Assembly (NCBI RefSeq): GCF_004402535.1
Contig: NZ_SOEY01000006.1
Span: forward strand, 310,001-374,000
From: Cryobacterium glaciale
Lineage (GTDB): Bacteria; Actinomycetota; Actinomycetes; Actinomycetales; Microbacteriaceae
Direction: 5' to 3'
DNA length: 64,000 nucleotides
A model generated the notes under the pieces. That model was not told where the DNA came from, did not search any database, and was given only the letters and a program-made list of their open reading frames with translations. Every line of letters begins with the position of its first letter. The stretch's first letter is position 1. Positions 29,228 through 40,414 of this stretch are shown here, one piece after another. Position numbers and translations under genes: made by a program.

Positions 29228-30342
29228 GAATTCTGGTCACCGGCGGAGCCGGATTTATTGGATCGCACGTCGTGGACAATCTGCTGGCCCAGGGGCACGA
29301 GGTTCGGGTCTACGACAAGATGGTCGAGCAAGTGCACGCGGGCAACGGCCCGCGCTATGTCTCCGAGGATGCCGAGTTCATCTACGGCGAAATGAATGAT
29401 GCCGAAGGCTTGACCGACGCACTCCGTGGCGTTGAACAAATCGTGCACTTGGCCGCCGAGGTCGGCGTCGGCCAATCGATGTACGAAATTTCCCGCTACG
29501 TCGATGCCAATACTGGAGGGACCGCCAGACTGCTCGACGTCATCGTCAATGGAAAGAACGACGTGTCCAAAATCGTAGTGGCCTCATCGATGTCGATCTA
29601 TGGCGAGGGTTCGTATTGGTGCGCCGAGCACGGGGCCATTTCCCCGCGCCTGCGCTCGGAGGCGCAGCTGAGGGAACGCCGCTGGGAGCCGGCCTGCACG
29701 ATCTGCGGCCAGGATCTGTCCCCGGTTCCAACAGCGGAGAGCAAACCGCTCTTCCCGACCTCCGTCTACGCGATTTGCAAGATGGATCAGGAACTCCTCA
29801 CCCTGTCGGTCGGTGCTGCGTATGGCATCGATGTCACAGCCGTACGGTATTTCAACGCGTACGGACCGCGCCAGGCGTTGTCGAACCCGTACACGGGGGT
29901 GGCCGCCATATTTAGTGGACGTCTCCTGAACGGCCTTGCACCCATCGTGATGGAAGACGGCAACCAGAAGCGCGACTTCATCCACGTCAAAGACGTTGCA
30001 ACGGCAACGGTTCTAGCGCTCACCGCCCCCAAGGCCAACGGCCAAGCCATCAACATCGGTATCGGTGACCCGATCAGCATCTCCGAGGTCGCCACCACGC
30101 TGGCAAAAGCCTTAGGGCGTGAGGAAATCGCGCCGATCATCACTGGCGAGTACCGCGCGGGAGATATCCGCCACTGCTGGGCCGACCCCACTCTGGCCGA
30201 GGAGATTCTCGGGTTCGAGCCCGAGTACCGCTTTCGGGACAAGGGGGTGGAAGAACTGGTGAACTGGGTCGGCTCTCAAACGGCAGTTGACAAGGTGACA
30301 GCAGCGAACGACGAGCTACGCAAACGAGGCCTCACCGTATGA
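29224..30342 (+). CDS. NAD-dependent sugar epimerase with CxxC insertion
   Basis: 372 residues, extended SDR: ILVTGGAGFIGSHVVDNLLA, catalytic SSMSIYGEG and YAICK, and a substrate loop YFNAYGPRQALSNPYTG. The loop between the Ser and Tyr catalytic motifs is expanded by about 40 residues and carries C133, C158 and C161 (a C-x24-C-x2-C arrangement), suggesting a small metal knuckle over the active site. Probable reaction is 4-epimerisation or dehydration of a nucleotide sugar, perhaps UDP-glucuronate. Coupled by ATGA to both neighbours. Confidence 0.88.
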   Translation: MRILVTGGAGFIGSHVVDNLLAQGHEVRVYDKMVEQVHAGNGPRYVSEDAEFIYGEMNDAEGLTDALRGVEQIVHLAAEVGVGQSMYEISRYVDANTGGTARLLDVIVNGKNDVSKIVVASSMSIYGEGSYWCAEHGAISPRLRSEAQLRERRWEPACTICGQDLSPVPTAESKPLFPTSVYAICKMDQELLTLSVGAAYGIDVTAVRYFNAYGPRQALSNPYTGVAAIFSGRLLNGLAPIVMEDGNQKRDFIHVKDVATATVLALTAPKANGQAINIGIGDPISISEVATTLAKALGREEIAPIITGEYRAGDIRHCWADPTLAEEILGFEPEYRFRDKGVEELVNWVGSQTAVDKVTAANDELRKRGLTV

Positions 30343-31727
30343 TCGGCCTGATTTTGACCTGGTTACTCATCGGCGTTCAGATCGTTTACCTAGCCAGCGC
30401 CCTCATCACGCTTTGGTTCTACACACTGCCGGTGAATCTGGTCGACCGATCTGCCGAACTACCACCGAAACTCCCTAAGATCGTGCTGTTCTATCCCGTG
30501 CTCCGCGAGCTTGAACAGACGATGCGCACGACCTTTACCGGAATGCGACGGGCCCAGTACCCCCAAGAACTGCTCCGCGTCATTTCGATCCCCAATGACA
30601 ATGATCCAGAGACCATTGCGTCCCTGAAGCGACTGCAGCTGGAGTTTCCCTTTCTTGAGGTTCTTCCCGTCCCCGCCACGACGGACCCGACCTGGGATGC
30701 CGTGTGGCAGGCATGGGAGACCAACCCGAAGGCCTACTGGTGGCACCAGGACAAGCGCAAGGGTGACAAGGCGCTGCCTCCCAAGAAGACGCGCCAGCTC
30801 ATCTGGGCCATGTATCAGGTGGCGCCCGGCAACGAGGACGCGCTGCTTTCGTACATCGACGCCGACAGCGTCGTGCCCGAAGACTTCTGGAAGACCGCCG
30901 CGATCGGGATGGAATCCTACGACGTCGTGCAGAATACGAATATCACCGGTAATCTGCTCAGCAGCTGGCCCGCGTCGTTTTACGCCATGGATCACATCGC
31001 GTGGGATTCATCGCTGTACAAGCACATGTCGGCCGACGGGCAGCATCCGTTTTACGTACTCGGCAAGGGCCTGTTCTTTCGATTCAGCGACCTTCTCAAG
31101 GTCGGTGGCTTCCACCCGTGGCTGACAATCGAGGATCCTGAGATCGGGATGCGCATGTGGACCAACGGCGCAAAGCTCGGGGTGGTCGAATCTCCCCTGA
31201 TCGAAGAGGTTCCTGCGACGTGGAGCCAGGGCGTTACGCAGCGCAAGCGGTGGGTTGCCGGATTCTTCCAGACGCTGTCGGCACCGCTGACCCGAATGGG
31301 TATGACCAGGGCACAGCGCTTTCGCGCGCGTCTCAACTTTGTGCCGTGCCTATCACTCGCTTTCAACCCGATCGGGTTTTCCGTGGGAATCTGGGCGCTC
31401 GTGGCCAGTTCACAAGGGGAGGTGCAATTCAGCATCGGCACGACCGCGCTGTCGATCCTGACGATGTCTTTGGCCCTCACCCTCATGGTGTGGGGCATGG
31501 TGCAGGCCGGCCGGATGTCCCGGCCCGTCCTACCCCAGCGGCGTGACCGGGTTCGGTACGTGCTGCGGGTGAATCTCGTGTTCATTTTGGTCTACTGGCT
31601 GTGGTGGGCGATTCCCCTCGCCAAGGGCTTCACCATGTTTTTGCAAGACGGTGGTCTGGTCTGGGAACGTACGGAGAAACGCGACGCCAACAGCGCGCTG
31701 GTTCGTCGCGAGGTTGTTACGGACTGA
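30339..31727 (+). CDS. Membrane glycosyltransferase family 2 (processive-type)
   Basis: 462 residues. One N-terminal TM helix (residues about 3-28) precedes the GT-A domain. SYIDADS near residue 173 is the metal-binding DxD, IEDPEIGMRMW near 270 supplies the base, and QRKRW near 300 is the acceptor-site Q-x2-RW motif typical of cellulose/hyaluronan-like synthases. Three or more TM helices follow (about residues 340-450). It probably polymerises and may export a polysaccharide from the uronic-acid or pentose donors made upstream. No wzx/wzy-type export genes are present. Its 3' end overlaps the convergent beta-helix gene by 11 bp. Confidence 0.9.
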   Translation: MIGLILTWLLIGVQIVYLASALITLWFYTLPVNLVDRSAELPPKLPKIVLFYPVLRELEQTMRTTFTGMRRAQYPQELLRVISIPNDNDPETIASLKRLQLEFPFLEVLPVPATTDPTWDAVWQAWETNPKAYWWHQDKRKGDKALPPKKTRQLIWAMYQVAPGNEDALLSYIDADSVVPEDFWKTAAIGMESYDVVQNTNITGNLLSSWPASFYAMDHIAWDSSLYKHMSADGQHPFYVLGKGLFFRFSDLLKVGGFHPWLTIEDPEIGMRMWTNGAKLGVVESPLIEEVPATWSQGVTQRKRWVAGFFQTLSAPLTRMGMTRAQRFRARLNFVPCLSLAFNPIGFSVGIWALVASSQGEVQFSIGTTALSILTMSLALTLMVWGMVQAGRMSRPVLPQRRDRVRYVLRVNLVFILVYWLWWAIPLAKGFTMFLQDGGLVWERTEKRDANSALVRREVVTD

Positions 31728-33252
31728 CCGGCGGCAGGGCACCGATTGTTACACTGGCCCCGGTCTGCAGTCCCGCACCGAGGGCCTGGACTCCCAACGT
31801 CCCTGCGGCCCGAGGCACCCAGGTAGCCACGGTTGGATGAAGGCCTTTCAGGTTCATGCCGGCGACCATCGCTGCCTCCGTCGGAACCTGCGCGAACAAC
31901 CGCAGTCCCAGGGCGCGGAGATCCTGGTTTCCGATCGGTACGCGGTCCTGGCCCCCGACAGCGGTGTTCGCTCGGATGGTCTGGGCCGTCCGGTCGAAGG
32001 CCATTTTCGAGTTGAGGGGAGCGAAAATATTGTTGACGATGGTCACGCCATTATTCGGGTCAGCGATGGAGAGGCGTACGTCAACCTCGGTCGATCCGCT
32101 GATCGCGGGGCTTACGGTCCGCAGATTGCCGATCAAGGTGTTGTTCACGACGTCGACGTTCTTCGTATTGAAAATGTGTACGCCGCGACCACCGCAGGCC
32201 GTGATCACATTGCCCTCGATCAGACCGCGTTTGAGGTATGGCCGCAGAAACGGATGAAGAGAGTTCGGAATCGCCAGGGAATCGGGGCTGATCCCGTTGC
32301 CGTCCGTGACGAAATCGAATCCACCCGGCGAATACGGCACCGTACAGATGACATCGTAAATATAGTTGCCCACAGCGCGATAGCCGTAACGTTCCGTAGC
32401 GGTGAGGTTCTCCGCTCCGTAGAAGCTGATACCCGATGTGTTGTAGGGGGAATACTTCGACGTGGCGTGGATGGTGTTGAAAAAGATGTCGACCGCGTCC
32501 CATCCACCACCGGGAAGCACCGCGGCGCCCCATCGAGTCGGAGCCGTGTAGAAACAATTGACTCCGCCACCGGGAAAATCGTGGATGTGGCATTCCCAGA
32601 CGGCAATATGACAGGACGAGCGAAAAATCGCCACTCCGGAGGGATTGGTGTCGGCACTCGTCTGCGCGCCACGAATTTCGAGTCCAAAGATTGCAATGTA
32701 GCTCGAGCGCTGAATGTCGATACCATCGTTGAATTTGCTCGCGTCGTCTGACGTTGTCGACTGTGACACGTCGATGACCGGGGTCGTGCCAGGAGCATTC
32801 TCGATAGTGATCCAGGCCAGATCGGAGCCATGAACATCGTAGAACAACGCATGGTCGTAGGTTCCTTCGCCAACCCGGATTCGATCCCCTGGCCGTGCCA
32901 GTGAGATTCCACGTTGAAGGGAACGAACCGGTGTCGAGTTCGACACGCCGTCGTTGAGATCGCTGCCGACTCCGGAGACATACAGAGTGCGCAGACCGCT
33001 CGGGTATAACAGACGAAATCCGTCGCGCGTATTGCGCATAACGCCCAGCCCCGGAATATTGACGGCGGAATCAGGTCCCGGGCCCGGCTGCCGACCAGCC
33101 GCACCGACCGCTGCACCGGGATGGCTCCAGTCGGCTGCCGTCATTCCGATAACTCCGATGCTCGTTCCCACGGCAGCGGTGAGAAATGCGCGCCGAGAGA
33201 CCCGCGTGAGAATGGAATCTGTAGCAGCGCTGCCGCTTTGGAGCGTCGACAT
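31717..33252 (-). CDS. Tat-exported right-handed parallel beta-helix protein
   Basis: 511 residues. The N-terminus has a twin-arginine signal (RVSRRAFLTAA) and a hydrophobic stretch, so export is by Tat. The mature part has repeated short strands of the pectate-lyase/NosD type: GDRIRVGEGTYDHALFYDVH, ITIENAPGTTPVIDVS, IAIFGLEIRGAQTS, GNVITACGGRGVHIFNTKNV and VVNNTLIGNL. Such folds act on acidic polysaccharides as lyases, epimerases or hydrolases, fitting the adjacent uronate-polymer genes. GC content is visibly lower than in core genes (about 55% in a sampled line). No specific CAZy family is assigned. Confidence 0.85.
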   Translation of the reverse strand: MSTLQSGSAATDSILTRVSRRAFLTAAVGTSIGVIGMTAADWSHPGAAVGAAGRQPGPGPDSAVNIPGLGVMRNTRDGFRLLYPSGLRTLYVSGVGSDLNDGVSNSTPVRSLQRGISLARPGDRIRVGEGTYDHALFYDVHGSDLAWITIENAPGTTPVIDVSQSTTSDDASKFNDGIDIQRSSYIAIFGLEIRGAQTSADTNPSGVAIFRSSCHIAVWECHIHDFPGGGVNCFYTAPTRWGAAVLPGGGWDAVDIFFNTIHATSKYSPYNTSGISFYGAENLTATERYGYRAVGNYIYDVICTVPYSPGGFDFVTDGNGISPDSLAIPNSLHPFLRPYLKRGLIEGNVITACGGRGVHIFNTKNVDVVNNTLIGNLRTVSPAISGSTEVDVRLSIADPNNGVTIVNNIFAPLNSKMAFDRTAQTIRANTAVGGQDRVPIGNQDLRALGLRLFAQVPTEAAMVAGMNLKGLHPTVATWVPRAAGTLGVQALGAGLQTGASVTIGALPPVSP

Positions 33253-33370
33253 GCCTAACTTCTTTCAGGAGGACGACTGTACGAGTTTCATCTGCCAGCC
33301 TTGCCGAACAGCAACGTTACGCCGAACCTCACGCCAGATCCACTCAAGCCGTGTGCATAACTGAACTGCG

Positions 33371-35844
<2,474 letters not shown>

Positions 35845-35938
35845 TCAGGTGGCGCAAGAAATGCTTCAAAACACGGTGCTATGAAACGAATGCGATAGAT
35901 CAACTGGGTCGTGCAGAAAATTTTCGACGGACAAACAC

Positions 35939-35966
35939 GTCAGGGCGGACCGAAGCCCGCCCTGAC
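35939..35966 (-). terminator. Hairpin between rpmA and obg
   Basis: A 10-bp perfect stem (GTCAGGGCGG with CCGCCCTGAC) and 8-nt loop lies 18 bp after the rpmA stop. It lacks a proper T run, so it may be a partial terminator or processing site that sets obg expression lower than the ribosomal proteins. Confidence 0.6.
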
Positions 35967-35983
35967 ATTCAAATTGTGCCAAC

Positions 35984-36241
35984 CTACTCGGCGGCCACCA
36001 CGATGTTGATGACCTTGCGGCCACCCTTGGCGCCGAACTGCACTGAGCCGGCTTCGAGGGCGAAGAGCGTGTCGTCGCCGCCACGGCCGACGTTGACGCC
36101 GGGGTGGAAGTGCGTGCCGCGCTGACGAACGATGATCTCGCCCGCGCCGACAACCTGACCACCGAAACGCTTTACGCCGAGGCGCTGAGCGTTCGAGTCA
36201 CGACCGTTGCGAGTGGAACTCGCACCTTTTTTGTGTGCCAT
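35984..36241 (-). CDS. rpmA: Ribosomal protein bL27
   Basis: 85 residues: [20 protein letters not shown], then [20 protein letters not shown] and [18 protein letters not shown]. It is a 50S protein next to the peptidyl-transferase centre. It lies 18 bp after rplU in the conserved rplU-rpmA-obg order. No Firmicutes-type cleaved N-terminus is seen. Confidence 0.98.
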   Translation of the reverse strand: MAHKKGASSTRNGRDSNAQRLGVKRFGGQVVGAGEIIVRQRGTHFHPGVNVGRGGDDTLFALEAGSVQFGAKGGRKVINIVVAAE

Positions 36242-36259
36242 CTGTCTATCTCCTCAGGC

Positions 36260-36568
36260 CTAGGCGATGCCGGTAACCTGAACGCGAGTGAGCTCCTGAC
36301 GGTGCCCCTGACGCTTCTTGTACCCGGTCTTGTTCTTGAACTTCTGGATGACGATCTTCGGACCGCGAAGGTTGTTCAAAACCTCGGCGGTGACCTTGAT
36401 CTTGGCCAGCGACGTAGAGTCAGAGGTGATCTTGTCGCCGTCGACGAGAAGCACGGCGGCCAGCTCGACGTTGCCGTCCTTGTCAGCCTTGATTCGGTCC
36501 ATCGTCACGATGGTACCGACCTCTACCTTCTCCTGCCGCCCTCCGGCGCGCACAACTGCGTAAACCAC
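36260..36568 (-). CDS. rplU: Ribosomal protein bL21
   Basis: 102 residues if started at the GTG at 36568, giving the family-typical [20 protein letters not shown]; a TTG at 36580 would add four residues. It ends [16 protein letters not shown] 50S protein and first gene of rplU-rpmA-obg-proB. The start has only a weak ribosome site, and a structured leader lies upstream. Confidence 0.97.
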   Translation of the reverse strand: MVYAVVRAGGRQEKVEVGTIVTMDRIKADKDGNVELAAVLLVDGDKITSDSTSLAKIKVTAEVLNNLRGPKIVIQKFKNKTGYKKRQGHRQELTRVQVTGIA

Positions 36569-36683
36569 TTTACGTACCAATCTCTGGGGAGCCTGAGGCT
36601 CCGATTTTGGAAACTCACTGCTCTGACTTGACTGCTGTATTCACTGCAGTACACGAACCGGCTGGCCCAGCGCACTCAGAAAA

Positions 36684-36722
36684 CCTTGGTATTGGCGTTT
36701 ATTTTTCTAACGCACACCAAGG
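36684..36722 (-). promoter_or_regulatory. Structured leader/attenuator-like hairpin upstream of rplU
   Basis: Outer stem CCTTGGT/ACCAAGG (7 bp) and nested stem GCGTT/AACGC (5 bp) with an AT-rich 9-nt loop; on the minus strand it is followed by TTTTC. It lies about 115 nt before rplU and is a candidate autoregulatory leader. Confidence 0.45.
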
Positions 36723-36804
36723 GTTGACTTTACCTGATCCGCTACCCGTGGTCAAACCAACGGCACGGCGTGTCCGAACCACATCTCAAACACAGTGTGG
36801 CTCG

Positions 36805-36810
36805 TAGACT
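36805..36810 (+). promoter_or_regulatory. Leaderless -10 element for the DUF4031 gene
   Basis: TAGACT lies exactly 6 nt before the ATG at 36817, with no ribosome site between. Confidence 0.55.
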
Positions 36811-36816
36811 TCGATC

Positions 36817-37089
36817 ATGGCAATACTTATCGACCAGCCTAGCTGGCCGGCGCACGGAACGGTGTGGGCGCACCTCGTGAGCGACTCAGATCTCGAGGAA
36901 TTGCACGCTTTCGCGGCCGCCGCAGATATTCCACGGCGAGGTTTCGACCTGGACCACTACGACGTGCCCGAAGCGCGCTACGCCGACCTGGTCGCCGCCG
37001 GGGCACTGCCGGTGAGCTTTCGCGAGATGATCGTGCGGTTGCGCTCCAGTGGCCTGCGGGTGAGCGCCCGGGAACGGCGAGGTCTCTAA
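36817..37089 (+). CDS. DUF4031 domain-containing protein
   Basis: 90 residues covering the whole DUF4031 domain: ILIDQPSWPAHGTVWAHLVS, RRGFDLDHYDVPEARYADLV and a basic C-terminus. Function unknown. It stands alone between rplU (divergent) and the beta-propeller gene (convergent). Confidence 0.88.
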   Translation: MAILIDQPSWPAHGTVWAHLVSDSDLEELHAFAAAADIPRRGFDLDHYDVPEARYADLVAAGALPVSFREMIVRLRSSGLRVSARERRGL

Positions 37090-37101
37090 ACCGGTCGCCA
37101 C

Positions 37102-38589
37102 CTAGTGCCAGGTGGCGCCGAACCCGAGCACGCTGCGGCGCACCTCACCGGTCGCCACGTTCACGAACAGGGTGGTCACATCCGTCGCCTGAGTATTGAC
37201 CGGGTACCCGTCGGAGAGTTCGGTGTCGCGGTTCGGCACGATCTGCACGGCCAGGAACTGGTCGTTCGGGGAGAGTTCGAAACCGACGATCGTTTCTGAA
37301 GCGGATGCCGGCGCATAGACGGTGCGCGCCTCACCACCCTGCACCAGCGAGAGATACTGCCGCACCGAACCGGTGGCGGCATCGAACTCGGCGATACGCT
37401 GCACGTACCCGGCGGAGTCCGTGCCGGCTCCCCCGGCGAGGAAACGCAGTTCCGCCGTGTACTGGGTGGTGCCGGCCACGCTCTGCGGCACGATGGCGGA
37501 CTCCGTACCCTGCGACAGGTCGAGCACATACTGGCCGTCGCGGTCGGAGACGGCGATGCGCACGCCGTCGGGCGCGAACGCGGTGAGGTTGGCGAATTGC
37601 CCGAGCGGAACCGCTGGCTCGAGTTCTGGTTCGGTCTCGAGCGGGTTGCCGCCGGACTGGTCGAGCGGATTGATCAGCAGCAGCGTCGAATCGTATTGCC
37701 GCGCGACGATGTCGGCGCGATTGGCCATGAATCCCCAGGTCGTCACGCTGAGGGGATCGCCGTCGAGATCAGGAACAGCCTTGGCGGCATTGGTGCGCAG
37801 GTCGAGCACGAACAGCACGTTGTCGTAGTGCGGGCCGGCGGCATCCGCTGCGCTGGTGAATCGAAAGCCGAGCAGAGACTGGCCGGGCGCGGCCTGCAGG
37901 TCGTGCACGAGGCCTGTCCCCGGCAGGTTGAGCACTTCGGCGGTGCCGTCGGCGTCGACGCGGTAGAACGTGTTGGCCAGGTCTGCGTTGACCGTTACGA
38001 CGGCGAGTTCGCTGCCGATCGGGACGAACTGCTGGATGTTCGCCGACTCGAACGCTACCTCCGTGTCAGTGGAACCGGTCGTGGTGCGCAGGATGCGGTC
38101 GGCACCTCGAGTGCTGGCCTCGGCGGGCGGCTGCGCGCGGCTCAGGTAGTACAGCGACGGTTCGCTCGTACTGAACGACGCCTTGAGGGTCGATTGTCGG
38201 TCGACGGCCGTGCCGGTGATCCCCCGCACGGAGACCGCATAGTCGGTGTTGTAGGCGAGCGGCTGCGGAAAGGAGATCACGATGGAGTTTCCGCTCGTCG
38301 TCACCTGAAACGGTGCTGCGGGCTCAATACCGACCTGCTCCGGAGTGACGTCGGCCAGTTGTCGGTTAGTCGTCAGCACCAGGCGCGCGTTCGCGGACGA
38401 GACCACGGCAGTCGCGTCGACCTCGACGTCGCTGAGCCGCGGACCGCTCAGCAGGTTGACGGCGACGAGCGCGAGGCAAGCGACGACCAGACCGCCAACG
38501 AGCATCCAGAGGGACCGGAGGAAGGGGCGCATCGACCGTGCCGGGAGCGGCTGTCCCGTGAGCAGATCAGTGTTCAGGTCAGTAGACAT
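37102..38589 (-). CDS. Membrane-anchored beta-propeller-like protein
   Basis: 495 residues from the ATG at 38589, overlapping the upstream gene's stop by 11 bp. A TM helix (LWMLVGGLVVACLALVAVNL) anchors it, and the rest is extracytoplasmic. Residues about 55-140 resemble a bacterial Ig-like domain (VDATAVVSSANARLVLTTNR, FSTSEPSLYYLS). The remainder is beta-rich with propeller-like blades (FAPDGVRIAVSDRDGQYVLD, FELSPNDQFLAVQIV). It is third in a module with a permease and a TIGR03943 protein, so it may be their extracellular partner. Function unknown. Confidence 0.7.
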   Translation of the reverse strand: MSTDLNTDLLTGQPLPARSMRPFLRSLWMLVGGLVVACLALVAVNLLSGPRLSDVEVDATAVVSSANARLVLTTNRQLADVTPEQVGIEPAAPFQVTTSGNSIVISFPQPLAYNTDYAVSVRGITGTAVDRQSTLKASFSTSEPSLYYLSRAQPPAEASTRGADRILRTTTGSTDTEVAFESANIQQFVPIGSELAVVTVNADLANTFYRVDADGTAEVLNLPGTGLVHDLQAAPGQSLLGFRFTSAADAAGPHYDNVLFVLDLRTNAAKAVPDLDGDPLSVTTWGFMANRADIVARQYDSTLLLINPLDQSGGNPLETEPELEPAVPLGQFANLTAFAPDGVRIAVSDRDGQYVLDLSQGTESAIVPQSVAGTTQYTAELRFLAGGAGTDSAGYVQRIAEFDAATGSVRQYLSLVQGGEARTVYAPASASETIVGFELSPNDQFLAVQIVPNRDTELSDGYPVNTQATDVTTLFVNVATGEVRRSVLGFGATWH

Positions 38590-39358
38590 AGGGATCATTC
38601 GGCTGGTCCACCGGGACGATCTCGACCGGGGTGATCGCGAGCGGGTCGCTCGCCGTGGCACTCACGCTCGGGTCGAACCGGCCGGTAACCTGCACCCAAT
38701 CGTCGACCTCGTACTCGGCCTGCCAGCCCGGCAGGTAGACCGGAACGCCGATCGGCTGCGCGTCGACGGCGCAACAGGTCACCACGAACCGGGCGACGTA
38801 GAAGACGTTGTCGGGGTCCTGGGCGTCGGGGGTCACAAATCCGATCACCTGGGCGGTCTTGTCGGCGTAGAAGGCAGGATCGGACGACTGAGCGAGCAGG
38901 GACACCCACTCCCGCACGCTGAGCTGTTCGAAGTCGCCGGTGCCGATGAGCGTCGCTGCCTGCTCGGCGTCATCATCGGTGCCCAGTCCGCCGGAATTCA
39001 CCTCACGCTGGGTGGCCGTCGCGCTGGTCAGGGTGGTCGGCGGGACGACGACCATGGCGACTCCCATGACCAGGAGCAGCACGACTCCCACCCCGGTCAG
39101 GGTCGTCTCGAACCGTCCGGTGTGCCCGACCTCGAAGTGGCGGCGCCGGGCGAACCCGGCGCCCACGAGCACGAGCCCGATGACGGCCATGGCGATCGTG
39201 AACACGAAGTAGCGCGGGTGGATATACAGCCCGAGCTGGCCGCTCAGACCCAGCCAGAGGGTCGCCACGACCACTACGAGACTGAGCACGACGCCCTGCC
39301 AGCGTTCGGCCCAGTAGCGCAGGGCGGCGGCTGGCGGCATCCGTTGGTCAGGCAGCAT
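38579..39358 (-). CDS. TIGR03943 family putative permease partner
   Basis: 259 residues. Three TM helices in the N-terminal 110 residues, then an extracytoplasmic domain with VIGFVTPDAQDPDNVFYVAR, a conserved double cysteine (FVVTCCAVDAQPIGVPV) and WVQVTGRFD. TIGR03943 proteins are nearly always encoded beside a YraQ/UPF0718-type permease, as here and in Bacillus subtilis YcgQ-YcgR. The ATG overlaps the end of the permease gene. Confidence 0.88.
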   Translation of the reverse strand: MLPDQRMPPAAALRYWAERWQGVVLSLVVVVATLWLGLSGQLGLYIHPRYFVFTIAMAVIGLVLVGAGFARRRHFEVGHTGRFETTLTGVGVVLLLVMGVAMVVVPPTTLTSATATQREVNSGGLGTDDDAEQAATLIGTGDFEQLSVREWVSLLAQSSDPAFYADKTAQVIGFVTPDAQDPDNVFYVARFVVTCCAVDAQPIGVPVYLPGWQAEYEVDDWVQVTGRFDPSVSATASDPLAITPVEIVPVDQPNDPYVY

Positions 39359-40331
39359 AGTTCACCAGCAATCCGAGCGCCGCACTCATCAGGCCCACCA
39401 CGACGGTGATCTGCAGGAGGGTGCGGCTCGTGAAGGTCGTGCGCATGAGGGCGAGCATCTTGACGTCGATCAGGGCGCCGAACACCAGGAACGCCACGAT
39501 GCCGCCGGGCAGGAAGGTACTGCCGAAGGACAACACGAAGAAGGCGTCGACGTTGGAGCACACCGCCACGATGAAGGCCAGGGCCATCATGGCCAACACC
39601 GACCAGACCGGGTTGCTGCCGAGGGCGAGCAAAACCGATCGCGGAACGAACACCTGGGTGAGGGCGGCGACGGCGGAACCGATGAACAGGGCCGGCATGA
39701 TGACCGAGGTTTCACGAATGAAAATCTCGGTGGTGCGGCTGAACCGGCTCTCCCGGTCGTGCTGGTGATCGTGCCCACTGGTTGAGCCGATCGCGCAGGC
39801 TGCGGCGAACCGGCTCGTCAACAGGCTTTGCGGGTCGGGGTGCTTGCTGAACAGCCAGCCGACCACGTTGGCGATGAGGAATCCGCCGAGCAGGCGGGCG
39901 ACCAGGATGTGGCCGTCCCAGCCGAAGGCCTGGTGCGTCGTGATGATCGTGATCGGGTTCAAGATAGGCGCGGCGAGCAGAAAGGTGATCGATTCCGACA
40001 CGGTGAACCCGCCGACCATGAATCCCCGGGCCAGCGGAACGTTGCCGCACTCGCAGACCGGAAAAAACATGCCGAGCAGTGAGATCGACGCGCGGCGTAG
40101 AATCGGGTTGCGCGGCAGGTGCCGCGCCAGCACGCCGTGCGGCAGCCAGACCTGCACGACCGCCGAGAGCAGAATGCCCAGGAAGACGAAGGGCACCGAT
40201 TCGATGATGACGCTGATCGCGAGGGTGAGGGTGTCCTGCACCCGGTCCGGCAGCGAGAAATCGCTCAGCTGCTCATCGACGAAGGCCGGTGACAGCGCCC
40301 GCAGCACGAAAACGGCGAGCACCACCAACAC
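39348..40331 (-). CDS. UPF0718/YraQ-like permease
   Basis: 327 residues, about eight TM helices. Two conserved signatures: PVCECGNVPLARG in the first half and CSNVDAFFVLSFG in the second, plus LLAAPILNPITIITT. The Cys-Glu-Cys motif suggests transport or sensing of a metal or thiol-linked substrate, but no substrate is established. A His-rich loop (GHDHQHDRES) joins the halves. The GTG start has a weak ribosome site; the gene follows rne by 83 bp on the same strand. Confidence 0.85.
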   Translation of the reverse strand: MLVVLAVFVLRALSPAFVDEQLSDFSLPDRVQDTLTLAISVIIESVPFVFLGILLSAVVQVWLPHGVLARHLPRNPILRRASISLLGMFFPVCECGNVPLARGFMVGGFTVSESITFLLAAPILNPITIITTHQAFGWDGHILVARLLGGFLIANVVGWLFSKHPDPQSLLTSRFAAACAIGSTSGHDHQHDRESRFSRTTEIFIRETSVIMPALFIGSAVAALTQVFVPRSVLLALGSNPVWSVLAMMALAFIVAVCSNVDAFFVLSFGSTFLPGGIVAFLVFGALIDVKMLALMRTTFTSRTLLQITVVVGLMSAALGLLVNYAA

Positions 40332-40414
40332 CCCCGCGGTGAGGCCGAGTGGCCATCGCCGCAGGAGAGGGAGCTGCCCGCCGATTACGTTACCGTCTGA
40401 CTTGTTGCCGGGGC

